A DNA stretch of 64,000 bases from contig JASJZC010000006.1 in NCBI GenBank assembly GCA_037178855.1, forward strand, positions 4,464,001 to 4,528,000. The letters are read 5' to 3'. Under the pieces are notes generated by a model. It was not told the origin of the DNA, made no database searches, and saw only the letters and a list, made by a program, of their open reading frames with translations. This DNA is from Oscheius sp. JU75 (Eukaryota > Nematoda > Chromadorea > Rhabditida > Rhabditidae). This document shows, one piece after another, positions 38,101-48,232 of the stretch; positions within the stretch are counted from its first letter, which is position 1, and every line of letters begins with the position of its first letter. A program made the translations under genes and the position numbers.

Positions 38101-39159
38101 ACCACCACTACCAGCACCTCAACAACCACACCAACTTCCACGACCACCACAACGACAGAGACGCCAGCCCCGTCAGCCATGGTAACAGTCGACATTCTCT
38201 CGTCCCATTCATCCAAGCTGCCTATTGATGAGGACGATTATGAAGGAAGTGGGGAAGGACCTTCAAGTGAATCGATCTGTGGACGAGGATACGAGAGCAG
38301 GCACGGAATGTGTATGGCTGTTGATTCGCACGATGTCAAGGCTATCGTGACGGAAGAGGATCGTTGTCCCGAGGGTTACGTCTATGTTGATGAGAAGTGT
38401 GAAGGTTTGAAGTCTTTTGATTGGCTCACAAACATCGTTCAGACTTTGACGAGTGCTCCTACGACGCTCCCTGTGAGTTCGAATGCATCAACACTGTCGG
38501 AAGCTACCAATGCAACTGTCCCGAAGGCTACGATCTGATTCACGGAGACTGCATCGGTACTTATATATAACTTTAAGCATTAAAATCACAACACAGACAT
38601 CGATGAATGTCCTGAGAATCCATGTGAAGAGGGACTGGTCTGCTTCAACAAGCTTGGAACCTATGAATGCATTGATGATCCATGTCCAGGAAACTATTCT
38701 ATTGAGGACGGAAGGTGGGTCGAAATACTTATTGACAAATCAAAAAAAATTCAGAATGTGTGTTCCCGACTGTCTGGACTGCGACGATCCTCCGATCCAG
38801 CTGCAAATGATGGCTGTCCCGGCTGGAATCCCCTCTGCCACCGCTCTGGCAAAACTGACAGCATATGACAAGAATGGAAGAGTACTCCACGATGCCACTT
38901 TCGTCATTTCCGACAGTCAAGTCGGCCTCGCTAATAGTATGTTTCATCTTTTGCCTCAAAGAAAACTATTCCAGAGAGAATGAGGACGGGCCCGTTCACG
39001 ATCCGGGCTGAAAAGGGCCATGCGACAGTCTCGACGAACAGAATTCTTCGAGCTGGAGCCAATCACAAGATCTTCGCCCGAGCCTCCTCCGACGCTAGAC
39101 ATTCTCACAAAGAAACACAATTCCTTCTTCTCATCGACGTCGGACAGTATCCTTTTTAG
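14128..39159 (+). CDS. him-4: Hemicentin (HIM-4-type giant extracellular matrix protein)
   Basis: Hemicentins are secreted fibulin-family matrix proteins that form flexible tracks and hold tissues and hemidesmosomes together. The order seen here is: signal peptide ([16 protein letters not shown]); an N-terminal VWA domain with MIDAS FDITGSM (about 14250-15510); a connecting region; an Ig array from about 16.2 to 37.3 kb; a Thr-rich linker; EGF modules including DFDEC and DIDEC calcium-binding types (about 38.26-38.72 kb); and a fibulin-type C-terminal module ending GQYPF at TAG 39157-39159. By hand I count about 47 Ig cores of the type Y-x-C-x-A-x-N-x-A-G, close to the number reported for C. 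elegans HIM-4. Most Ig domains are split by 40-60 nt introns. The intron 24706-27690 divides one Ig domain (TWMK|NGVRL) and contains another gene; the intron at about 34.13-34.77 kb contains a second one. A non-Ig insert lies near 35.65-35.97 kb. Individual exon edges were not all verified. Confidence 0.92.
24811..27112 (-). CDS. Secreted or GPI-anchored protein with two ADAM10-type cysteine-rich modules, nested in a hemicentin intron
   Basis: Six exons on the strand opposite hemicentin: 27112-26988, 26189-26058, 25807-25637, 25401-25251, 25042-24938 and 24897-24811. All five junctions agree in phase, giving 256 residues. A signal peptide (about residues 1-22, ending VTLVTSG) is followed by a Cys-rich chain. 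Two segments share the pattern C-x(3-4)-C...C-x-C...C-x2-[22 protein letters not shown] leading to CYLCC, and [20 protein letters not shown] leading to CQLCC. This is the ADAM10/17 membrane-proximal cysteine-rich pattern; LPCDDT...CINGKC after module 1 also fits. There is no metalloprotease or disintegrin domain. The C-terminus is a short hydrophobic segment ([17 protein letters not shown]) with no cytosolic tail, as in a GPI-anchor signal. Function is unknown; it might modulate ADAM-type sheddases or their partners, which is inference. Confidence 0.75.
31058..31584 (+). other. Possible alternative last exon of hemicentin (intronic polyadenylation)
   Basis: The Ig exon ending at 31057 (donor TTGT|GTACGA) normally splices to about 31751. 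If the donor is not used, the frame stays open for about 175 more codons to TGA at 31582-31584, and AATAAA lies at 31685-31690, inside the intron. The extension is strongly charged and not Ig-like: [17 protein letters not shown] and then [18 protein letters not shown] suggest a helical or coiled segment, ending in an Arg/His-rich tail. No in-frame ATG would let it stand as its own gene. It may yield a truncated hemicentin with about 36 Ig domains and a basic tail. It could instead be an exon of an unseen nested gene. Confidence 0.45.
34189..34570 (-). CDS. Small secreted protein nested in a hemicentin intron
   Basis: Two exons (34570-34510 and 34466-34189) on the strand opposite hemicentin, joined in phase, encode 112 residues. 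The start is the ATG at 34570, opening a signal peptide ([17 protein letters not shown]). Soon after it comes [13 protein letters not shown], a Gly-Lys-Arg site of the kind used in peptide precursors, then an acidic, hydrophilic chain ([17 protein letters not shown], Pro/Glu-rich stretch) ending [11 protein letters not shown]. The C-terminal RFFRMFG could suggest an amidated peptide, but no dibasic site directly precedes it. There are no cysteines after the signal peptide. It could be a neuropeptide-like precursor or another secreted factor. I do not recognise the family. Confidence 0.65.
38004..38163 (+). repeat. ACN-rich tract coding a Thr-rich mucin-like linker in hemicentin
   Basis: Read in the hemicentin frame from the acceptor ending near 38002, this tract codes for nearly uninterrupted Thr with some Ser, Pro and Ala. 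Codons mix ACT, ACC, ACA and ACG rather than repeating one triplet, which suggests selection on the protein and not only slippage. Dense Thr/Ser/Pro predicts mucin-type O-glycosylation. It separates the Ig array from the EGF modules and is followed by an acidic stretch with a Ser-Gly-Glu-Gly site at about 38231-38262. Confidence 0.75.
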
Positions 39160-39371
39160 TCCTTTTTCTGTTCAAACTTTTCTCTGTACCTGTTGTGTTT
39201 GATAAATATTGAACTATTCTCTCGAGAGAGAGGGCCGGTCTGTTTGTCGAGTCAGTCTCGACAGACTCTCCCAGACTCTAATGTCTCTTCTTCTCAGCCT
39301 ACCCGATCGTATCTTTGCATTAACTATGACCAAGGTGTTCACTTTTTTCCGTCTGACTCATCAGTGTTCAG

Positions 39372-40471
39372 ATGACACACGAGTCTTTTTCTCGGACCTT
39401 CCGGTCCAATAAGTCTGTTAATCAGTCATCCATCCGAAATAGACGAAGAATCAAGATTCATTTGCCAATGTTCGTCTATGAGATCGCTGTATGTCCTCTT
39501 TTGGCTTGCAATCAAGAACCGATTCAGGCTCCAAGCCGGCGACGTCAAACCGTTGTGCTCCGTTCAAATCGTTGTGATAACAAGAAAATGTTGTTTCCAA
39601 AAAACTTTGACACATTTCTGCACAAGACGATCTCCGACCTTGCTTTTTTCATCTTCGACACGGTCGTTTGGGGATGCAGGGAGGATTATGTGAGGAGGGA
39701 TACATAGACATCTAAATATATTCTAGCCAGATACCGAAGATCACCGAGAAATGATGGGTCAGCTGTTAGAGTCAATGAGACTAAAGAGAATCCGTTGTCG
39801 GCAATTAGTCCACTCTGTTCCTGACTTTCTATCTCAAACTGTTACATTGTTCAAGCCACAAGAGCTGAATATCGCATGTGCCACTAGCGTGGTGGATGTA
39901 TTGTCAATAGAAACTATTCGAACTTTGGTTTGTTCAGACATATTTAATGTCATTCCCGGTCTTCAGATAAGTTTGGAGTTTAGTCCACCCAGCATCCCTG
40001 ATTTGGTTCGAACAATTGAACTCGTCCCTTCCCTTTGCAGGCACCTCTCTCTGTGGCCAAGTCAATTCATAGTGGAAGACCTGATAGATGATGTTCTTCC
40101 AGCACTGAAAAAACACATAGTTGTGAGTATGGAAGTGTATTGATAGTCAAAAATTCTAGAGAACCATGAAGGGAACATGTACTGGGCAACTGGACATAGC
40201 ACTTCCTGCTTCTCTGGAGGACCCAGTTCAGTTGCTGTTGAAAGAAATGAATATAGAACAGTTCGAAGTGACGAACGGGACCAAGATGCACTTGTATTCG
40301 ATGGATACAACCAAAAAACTAGCGGTGATAACATTCATCGACACATACAGTGGATATCTGCTATTCCATTCCAAAACTATTGATGGTGAAGAAGAGTTGA
40401 GAGACTTCTATGAGTCAGTTATTGTTGAAGAAGAGCTGACTCACGACTTCCAACGATACTTTAATGTGTAA
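39372..40471 (+). CDS. Unrecognised protein, possibly F-box-like at the N-terminus
   Basis: Three to four exons: from the ATG at 39372 to about 39483; about 39522-39689; about 39727-40129; and about 40160-40471, all phase 0. The ATG directly follows an acceptor (gttcag, 39366-39371), a good spliced-leader site. The N-terminus is basic, followed by IHLPMFVYEIA, which loosely resembles an F-box helix. The rest (LVHSVPDFLSQTVTLF, LCRHLSLWPSQFIVEDLIDD) is leucine-rich and helical in look and may be a substrate-binding region as in nematode F-box families, but I cannot assign it. There is no signal peptide or membrane span. It lies only about 210 nt downstream of the hemicentin stop, so it may be a downstream cistron of an operon. 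AATAAA follows the stop at about 40480. Confidence 0.55.
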
Positions 40472-40602
40472 TTGTTCAAATAAAGATGCTTTTGCAGGCT
40501 AAAAAACGTTTTGAAAAGATGTCCGGCGAGTTGTTAGTTCAGTGTCCACCCGCGCGCCTACATGTGGCCCCGGCCTGAACAATCAAAAAAGTTTGAAATC
40601 CT

Positions 40603-40608
40603 TATAAA
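40603..40608 (+). promoter_or_regulatory. Candidate TATA box of the astacin gene
   Basis: TATAAA lies 58 nt upstream of the astacin ATG. A start of transcription about 30 nt downstream would leave a short 5' UTR. This is one of few clean TATA elements near a start codon in the window. Confidence 0.45.
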
Positions 40609-40665
40609 GGAAGTCCACGTACCAGCTGGTAACAGTCATACTTATCCTTACTAACTTCTAGTAGG

Positions 40666-43045
40666 ATGAAAATCCTTCTTCTTGGGCTACTTGCTCTGGC
40701 CGCAGCACATGTGACTCCGAGACATCGAGGAGAACGCAGGCTCGCCAAGAGAGTTCTCAATGAGACTGCTCTAAAGAATCTTGAAGAGGTTCTTGTGTTC
40801 CATTCTTATTACTATAAAGATTCAGCACCTGCATGTCAACCTGAGCAAGCGATGGAACAGAATCAAGAGACTCGAAAACAAGATGTCCAGGAGAGGCAAC
40901 ACGACTGTCAAGGAGAAGAAAGAGATTGAAGAGAAGCTTGCTGTCAGTATACTCAGTTTAAAAAAGCGATTCTGTTCAGGAGCTGCCAGTGATCGACACG
41001 GAGAAGCCAAATGATGAAGAGACGGTGGATCTCTTCGAAAGAAATGAGCTTGAAGGAATCTCTGAGTTCCTTTTGCAAGGAGACATGCAGTTCACAGAGT
41101 AGGTTCTTCTTGATATCCAGTACAATTTCCAGTGAGCAACTGGATGTGATAGAAGAGGACATAGACGCGGATGCGAACAAATCGACGAGAAGGAAGAGAC
41201 AAGTTTCTACGATTTTCAGGAAATGGGCAGGGAATACCCTTTACTATTATTTCGACCAGGCGTTGAGTATGCAAAATTTACTTACTTTCAAGCCAAAATC
41301 CTAGGTCAACGTGTCAGAACCTCGGTGACGGCAGCCCTGAACTACATCCAAAGCAATACTTGTGTGAACTTTATTCAGAGCTCGACTGCTGCTAATCGTG
41401 TTAAAGTAGCTCAGTCTTTAGTTATAAGTATGAAAATTTTAGGTGTACAGCGGGAACGGTTGCTTCTCAAACGTCGGAATGATCGGAGGCGAACAGACTC
41501 TTTCTCTTGGACAGGGCTGTGAAGTTGTAAGTATACGGTCGTTTGAGGTTTATGAAGAAGTCAGTTTTCAACAGCTGCTCATGAATTTGCTCATGCTTTG
41601 GGCGGATTTCATACACAGATGAGATACGACAGAGACAGTTATGTGGACGTCATTCCGAGCGCCGTGCAGGACGGACTCTTTAACTCCAATTTCGCCAAAC
41701 TCACCTCCTCGGAAAGTGTCAACTACAGCCCTTATGAGGTAGGTATTATTCTTTTGAGTGCCTAAAATTTTAAAGTACGGAAGCATGATGCATTACCCTG
41801 CCACGGCTTTTGCCAAGTCGCCCAACAGTCCTACAATGGTAGCAAAAGATTCGAAGTACACTTATACCATGGGAGGAAAACTGATAACTTACTACGATGT
41901 GAAGAATATCAACGATCATTATGGTTGCTCATGTGGCTCTTCCTCAACCAGATGCCAGAATGGAGGAACGCCTAATCCAAGAAACTGCGCCACGTGCATT
42001 TGTCCGCTCGGATATGGAGGAGCGCTCTGTGATCAGAGAGTAAGTTCTCTATCTTCCTAAACTCTGAAGTTTCCAGCCAAGTGGATGTGGAGAAACTCTG
42101 ACTGCTACCACTTCCTGGCAGACTAAAGCGTTCACGTTCGGAGATGCGAGCGATTCTCGAAATACCAAAGACGTCTTCACTTACTGCAATCATTGGATCT
42201 CTGTAAGTGATAGGGTCGATGGAAGTAAGAGAAGTTCAGGCTCCTACTGGACAAAGGATTGTTGTCAAAGTGACCAGTATGAGCAACTCTCAATGCAATT
42301 ACGGCTGTCCCTTCAACGGAATGGAGATCAAACTCGCCAGTCAACAGAACACGAATCCAAGAATCTGCTGCACGACTTCCCTCAACCAGGAATTCACGAG
42401 CAGTTTAAATCCAACGCCAGTTGTCAGCTTCAACAGATTCTCCACCACGAGTTTCACCATTCAATACAAACTGGGTAGGCCTTTCCACACATCTCCCAAG
42501 CTAAAAGATGAATACCAAGTTTCAGTAACCGAGAAACCACCAAAGAAAAACAAAAAGAATCGTCGTCAACGAAAATATTGGGAGTAATCGGTGGCGGGGT
42601 GGAACTGTCTGTAATTAAACGAATTTGTAATAAATGGGCTCTATCTGTCCCTTCAGCCGACTCGACCAGTCCTCCTGCTCCTGCTCCAGGTCCGGGACCT
42701 TCTCCGACCACTTCTGGTTGCACGGACAATGTGAAGTGAGTATGCTTACCATTCAATGAGCTCCTTAGTTGCCCAATCTGGATCAATCAAGGATTCTGCA
42801 CAAACAGTTTCTACCCTCTGGAACAGAGGAAGCAGTACTGTCCCAATGCTTGTAACATGTGTACCGCTGCTCCTGCTCCATCTCCAGCTACCTCCTGTGT
42901 GGACGGCAATACTAAGTGAGAGCCATGTAGACCCAAAAAACTATTCAGCTGTGCCAACTTCATCCTCAACGGATTCTGTTCGAGTCCTTACTACACAGCA
43001 GACCAGAAGAAGGCTACTTGTGCCAAGTCCTGCGGATTGTGCTGA
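40666..43045 (+). CDS. Astacin metalloprotease with EGF, CUB and two ShKT domains (NAS family)
   Basis: A secreted zinc endopeptidase. The ATG at 40666 opens a signal peptide (MKILLLGLLALAAAH). The propeptide is basic and ends at a furin site, STRRKRQ, before the catalytic domain. The zinc motif is HEFAHALGGFH, followed by the usual RYDRD, and the Met-turn is SMMHYPA. Then come an EGF-like module (CQNGGTPNPRNCATCICPLG), a CUB-like domain and two ShKT modules, each with six cysteines and a CANFILNGFC-type core. This order fits the nematode NAS enzymes with EGF, CUB and ShKT/SXC, which act in hatching, moulting or cuticle collagen processing. The exact orthologue is not assigned. The intron 42473-42656 separates CUB and ShKT and holds an in-frame alternative ending. 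The stop is TGA at 43043-43045. Confidence 0.88.
42473..42587 (+). other. Possible alternative last exon of the astacin, lacking ShKT domains
   Basis: If the donor at 42473 is skipped, the CUB exon's frame continues for 37 codons to TAA at 42585-42587, and AATAAA follows at 42629-42634, still inside the intron. The tail is basic (PPKKNKKNRRQRKYWE). The product would be a protease without its two ShKT modules. The intron is about 184 nt, longer than its neighbours, which fits an extra function. Confidence 0.4.
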
Positions 43046-43847
43046 TGAACCAGAGTAGATAATAACGTAATATAAAGAGCAACTGTTTTACCAATGTTAT
43101 TTTACCAATTGGTGTTTTTGCTCTGACATCTATTGCCAACAGCCTACTGGTTCCGGACCAGGATACACGTCTGAAAACAGCTGCATCCTAACGAGATCAT
43201 AAAATTGCCTTGTTTCACTTTATCACTCTATTAAAAACCACGTTAATGGTCCCTTCGTAACATTCTCTTCCACTGTCTTTTTCCGAAACTGACTCACTTT
43301 CTTGTAGGTGCTCTGACACTTAGTCTACTGTGACTACCATAATTGTAGCTAAAGTCTGTTAGAGTTTTCACAAGACTCACAGATGTTACTAGACACTCCC
43401 CGTTCTTCTAATATACGACATCTCTTACACTTATGCTATTCCTGTGCGACCTCCTTCTGACATACCAGCATACCAGCTTGCTCCCAGCTGGAAGGTTTGC
43501 TATGAAATCCTTGGATATCGCCTTGTTTAGTTTTTAGAATATCTCACTATACTGATAGAGCCTCAAAAATTACTGTGTTCTAGTTATGTGTTACTTGTTT
43601 TTGCCAACAATTAAAAGATGCATTGAACAGATCTTCCTCCCGAACTTTTTGCTTGTTGTAAACAATCGGCTGCCAACAGATAGCGAGTAAAAATGCCGTG
43701 AGCCGCGATCAGCCACTTGCTGTAACATCAATTGCTGGCAGCAGCTCGTTTCGCTTGGAAATTAGGCACTAAGATGACATCGCTAAGGTAACTTATTCAT
43801 CTTCTTAACCGTTTCGAAATATTTTCCAACGCCTGAATTTGAGTAAT
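43046..43847. other. Intergenic region between the astacin and gelsolin-like genes
   Basis: No gene seen on either strand. The start contains the astacin 3' UTR (a TATAAA/AATATAAAG-type signal near 43067). The rest is AT-rich unique sequence and presumably holds the gelsolin-like promoter. Confidence 0.5.
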
Positions 43848-45723
43848 ATGTCCGCTGAGATCGAGCTAATCAACCTCCATAACATCGGAAAGAAGAGAGG
43901 AATTGAGCTGTGGCGTGTGAATAAGTTCCAACTGGAATCTGTCCCAAAGGAGGAATTCGGAACTTTTTACTCTGGAGACTGCTACGTCCTCTTGAATGTG
44001 AGTCTCTGAATATTGAACAAAAATCTAGGTTTAGACCAAAGGAGATCATGTCTGGGACATCCATTTCTGGCTTGGACGAGAGTGTTCCGGAGATGAGAGA
44101 GGAGTAGCAGCTATCATGGCCGTTCACATCGACAACCACCTGGGTAAGCTCGATTAACTTTAGGTGATTCTTCTCTAGGTGGTCTTCCTGTAGAGTACAG
44201 AGAGGTACAAGGCCATGAATCTGCTCTCTTCCTCTCCTACTTCCCTAATGGAATCAGGTAGCCTATTACTAGTATTTAAAATAAGAGGTACAGATATCTG
44301 GCTGGCGGACACGAGAGCGGATACAGAAAAGTTCAGGTATGTTCGCTTACTATTTAACAGTTTGTAATGTCTAGGACATTTTCGTGAACTGGCATCCGCG
44401 TCTCTTCCACTGCAAGGTTTGACTGCGAATAGTTTTACTCAATAGTTGTTAGGGAAAAAGAAACGTCCGTGTCTACCAGGTAGACTGCAAGAAGGAGTCC
44501 CTGAACCAGGGGGATGTCTTCATCCTCGATTTGGGAAGAGTTCTTTACGTCTGGATGCCGCCGAAAAGTGGAAGACTAGAAAGAATCAAGGCCATGAACA
44601 GGTGACTATACTTTTGTCTCTCAGAAAAATGATATTCTAGAGCCAAGAACTGTGCTGAAGTGGAACGCCAAGGTGCAGCAAAGGTCCACATCATTGGTAA
44701 CACAGTTCTCTTCTGCTTCAAAAAAGTTCGTTTAGACGATGACTGGAACACGCACAATATGTTCTGGTCTTATTTCGGTGGAAAAGATGTCATTGGATGG
44801 ATCAAGGGGCACAAGGAAGACGACGAAAGCTATTGGAGTTCGGTTAACAACGTTGTCTCTCTTTGGAGGCAAGTGTTTTTCCTATGAACTGAACAGAATA
44901 GTTCAGAGTCTCCGACTCGACCGGTGAAATGGATATTGTCCAGGTCGCCGAAGGAGAACTCAAGACGGCTATGCTTGACTCGAAGGACGCTTTCATCCTA
45001 GATGCTGGAAAGGGAGGAGTCTATGTCTGGATCGGAAAAGAATGTACCATGATGGAGAGAGAAAAGGCCATGGAGACTGGAGCCAAGTACCTAAACAAGA
45101 GGAAGCTGCCTGAGTTTACTGTACTCACTCGCGTGCTTGAGACTGCCGAGCCTACTTCCTTCTCCCAATGGTGTGTTTCTCAACTGGAGTCTCCAAAAAT
45201 AATTTCAGGTTCTCGGATTGGTCCGAGAAGAAGTCGAAGAAGAGTTACGAGCCTCGTCTGTACCAGGTGTCTGACGAATCCGGAAATCTGGAGACTGAGG
45301 AAATTGAGCAGTACGATCAGCTCTGCCTGGATGGTGACGATGTCATGGTGAGTTCATTGGACAGGCTTTAGCTATAGAAAAGGAAAAAGAAGAGAGCCGA
45401 AACAAGATTAAAGAAAGAATGTCCCTAGGTACTGGACGCCCTGAATCTGGTATACGTCTGGGTAGGCAGCGGGGCCACCAAGAACGAGCGCGAGTCGGCT
45501 GAGGAAATCGCTCAGAAGTTCCTGAAGGAGAGCCAACTTCCACGTGGAAAGTCGCCTAAAATTGAGGTTGTTCTCTCTCCTCTCCAATAATTAGACCATT
45601 TAGGTCATCTTCCAAGGACAGGAGCCATCCACCTTCAAGAAGTTCTTCCCGGAATGGGACGACAAACTCTTCAAGCCAGAAGCCCGTTCGGTGGCCAACA
45701 TGAGAAAACTCCTCTTCAAATAA
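43848..45723 (+). CDS. gsnl-1: Gelsolin-like actin-severing/capping protein, four repeats
   Basis: Cytosolic calcium-regulated actin filament severing or capping protein. The ATG at 43848 gives [20 protein letters not shown]. Repeat 1 is clear: [13 protein letters not shown], then [20 protein letters not shown] and a VQGHES-type [17 protein letters not shown]. Repeat 2 follows ([35 protein letters not shown]), then repeats 3 ([30 protein letters not shown]) and 4 ([33 protein letters not shown]). It ends KLLFK at TAA 45721-45723. Four gelsolin repeats without a villin headpiece match the nematode GSNL-1 arrangement; three-repeat (severin, CapG) and six-repeat forms are excluded by length. Nine or so short introns interrupt it. 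Confidence 0.87.
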
Positions 45724-46398
45724 TAAGCTTTCACTCGAAATAAACTAGTGTTTGTGTGTGTGAGTGTCGGGGGAAGTCGCTGTCCGTTGATCAGATACGG
45801 GACAGGAAGAGGAAAGCTGAAAGCCCCTCTGATCTTCTTTTTCTTCAAGAGAGGACCTTGAATTTGTTGTGACAAAAAGACAATCTCTCTTACAGCGGAA
45901 ACGAGTCGAGAGGGGTAAGGAGAGCTTGAACTTAGGGAAGAGAGATTGACCTTCGACAAAGGGCGGATTTGACTCGACGACCGGTCCTTACCACACAGAT
46001 CGGACTCCAGATAACTGACTGACGGCTGTCCTTCCTTCGTTTCGAGTCACTCACGTCTCCCAGACACTTCCTGATCACTCTCTCCCATCTGATCTCTCAA
46101 ATGCACTCTCTGATCAAATAATAGTGAGAGAGTCCATCTCATCGGTATCTGAACTTATACCAGAGACTCATCTACCTGTACTGTATTCTCTGCTGAACAA
46201 GGTTGAAGTCAGCTCCAGCAGTTGTTTTTGATGTCTACCGCACCGGTACCCATTCCGGCGATCCGATCTCTTTCTCTGAAGCCTCCCCGATTCCCCTTCT
46301 AAGCGATTTCGATACATACCAAAACCGTCTGATCCTTAATTCTCACAGACTTGTCTTTCCTATTCTTTCTGTTCTTTATCAAACAATTCCAGAAACAG
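45724..46398. other. Intergenic region between gelsolin-like and SWEET genes
   Basis: AATAAA at about 45738-45743 ends the gelsolin-like gene. Beyond it is pyrimidine-rich sequence with no supported exon. The SWEET start is preceded by an attccag acceptor at about 46386-46392. Confidence 0.5.
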
Positions 46399-47274
46399 AT
46401 GGACTTCTCCCCTAGTCAACTACTCGCCCTTTACGTCTCCAATCTCCCATGGAATCTCTTTCTCACATCGACTGCTCTCCATGCAATCGCCTTGATCACC
46501 AGCCCTTTGTAAATTACTTCTTGCCTATTCAAAAGACAAATATTCAGACAAGCCGTGTACAAATGGTTCAGAAGACAGTCTAGTGACAGCGACACCTGTG
46601 TTCCATACATTTGTGCCGTGATCGGATCCAGTCTCTGGTGGAGATATTCTGTCTTTCTTCATGATCCCAAGCTCATTCTGCTCCAATCCTATGCTCTTTT
46701 CATGCAGTGCTTCTTCCTTGTGTCTCTTCTCTACTACAGATCCAAGAAGGTTTGTATGGTAAAAATCCCAAAACTCTTTTTCAGAGAAGATTAGTACGTC
46801 TGGTAATCGTCATTGTTTTCGCCCTGTTGGCACTCTTTTCCTATGTCGGAAATCTGAGTGAAGAAGACGGAAAAGAGCTAATGGGACAGATAGCCTCAGC
46901 AGCTCAGATCGCCGGATCGTTCGTCTGTCCTTGGCTCATTGTCAGTTTCTTCCTCTCACATTCTGACTCATAGCTTTCCAGTGGAAAGCAATCAAGGCTC
47001 GCTGTATCGACTTTGTTCCAGTGCTTCCGGTTGCCTTCACTTGGATTATGGAGGGTAACTACCATCATTTCCATTCTTTACCATGTTTTAGCTCATGCGA
47101 TCATCTATTCTGTCGGGATAGACGACTTTTACATGATGGTGAGTAAATAGAATAAGTTCAATACTGTTTCAGTTGGCAAACACGATTTTCTTCTGTATGG
47201 ACGGATCCCTTCTCTCCATGTTTTTCATATTTCCGAGAGAGAAACCGGGGAAAGCAGCTGTTCTTATCCAGTAG
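46399..47274 (+). CDS. SWEET-family sugar transporter (MtN3/saliva repeats)
   Basis: A seven-helix plasma or endomembrane sugar uniporter. Six exons: 46399-46508, 46548-46749, 46785-46940, 46982-47054, 47092-47138 and 47173-47274, all in phase. The ATG follows a trans-splice-like acceptor by six nt. The second MtN3 unit is the most diagnostic: SAAQIAGSFVCPWLI, DFVPVLPVAFTWIMEAHAII and LANTIFFCMDGSLLSMFFIF. The first unit (ALITSPLQAVYKWF, YICAVIGSSLWWRYSVF) is also recognisable. The length of about 229 residues fits animal SWEETs (worm swt genes, human SLC50A1). The particular swt paralogue is not assigned, and the transported sugar cannot be inferred. Confidence 0.8.
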
Positions 47275-47658
47275 AAGCCGGCAGACTCCTTGACAACATA
47301 TCAGTCCCTACATGATCTATCCTCAATAAAGCTTTACTGCCCTGAAAGAGGAATCTATCTGTAACAACTCTAACAAACCCATCTTTTTGGCGGGAATAAA
47401 GCATATTGAAACGGGAAAAGAAAGAGAGATGTCAGAGAATTTCTAACACGCTTTGATCGCTCTTTGTCCCACTTGGATGCGTTTTGAAGTTTAACCGAAC
47501 AAATTTGAACGGAAACATTCATTATTTGCGGCGGAGCACGTTTTTCTCACCCATTGTTGTTGTTTTGTTATCGAATTTCCGCACAACTCACTTTTTTTTA
47601 GATAACCACGCTTAGCCAATTCCTAGTTCTCTTCGCCTTGTTGGCAGTGACAGCAAGC
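47275..47658. other. Intergenic region between SWEET and CutA
   Basis: AATAAA at about 47323-47328 serves the SWEET gene. A tttttttag acceptor at about 47594-47602 is the likely spliced-leader site of the CutA gene. No other feature seen. Confidence 0.5.
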
Positions 47659-48133
47659 ATGGCTTCGAAGCTGATCAGCTTGCCTCTGAGAGTTGTCTAC
47701 GTCACCGTTCCCAACAAGGAAACGGCCCTCAATATCTCCAAGTTGGTTTTCTTTTACTGAGAAAATGACCAAATTCAGATCAATTGTGGAGAAAAAACTG
47801 GCCGCGTGCGTCAACATTGTTCCAGGAATCACTTCAGTGTAAGTTCACCTTTTTTCCTGAAAAAACCGCGTTCAGATACGAATGGGAGAACAAAGTCAAC
47901 GTGGACGAGGAGCTGCTGATGATAATCAAAACGCAGGCATCGAAGTTGACTGAACTCCATCAGGTTTGTGTCTTCCTTCTTTTTTTTCTAAGTTTTATTC
48001 AATCCAGGCCGTGATCTCGTCCCATCCCTACGACACTCCCGAATTCGTCTCTCTCCCGATTGACCACAGCTCGGAGAAGTACGGAAACTGGATCGTTGAG
48101 CAGACGACCTCCAAACAAAAAGACGAAACTTGA
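47659..48133 (+). CDS. CutA1-like divalent-ion tolerance protein
   Basis: A small trimeric ferredoxin-like-fold protein conserved from bacteria to animals; the animal role is uncertain. Four exons: 47659-47741, 47779-47838, 47876-47963 and 48008-48133, all in phase, about 118 residues. Family motifs are clear: VYVTVPNKETALNISKSIVE, KKLAACVNIVPGITSVYEWE, LMIIKTQASKLTEL and SSHPYDTPEFVSLPID. The ATG at 47659 is chosen because the acceptor at 47602 defines a short leader and the first in-frame ATG follows; upstream in-frame sequence looks hydrophobic but has no ATG. It is tail-to-tail with the STAM gene, with about 100 nt between stops. Confidence 0.88.
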
Positions 48134-48232
48134 TTGTGGATGAATATTACCTGATCAATAGTTTATTTACAGGTATCACAGTCTTATGCAGCGAGCGACA
48201 AATTTACAAACAGAGATAAGCACCAGGGGATT

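Noticed and set aside
38010-38160. ACN tract as a non-coding microsatellite
   Set aside because: It is open in the hemicentin frame between valid splice sites and uses all four Thr codons, so it is better read as coding.
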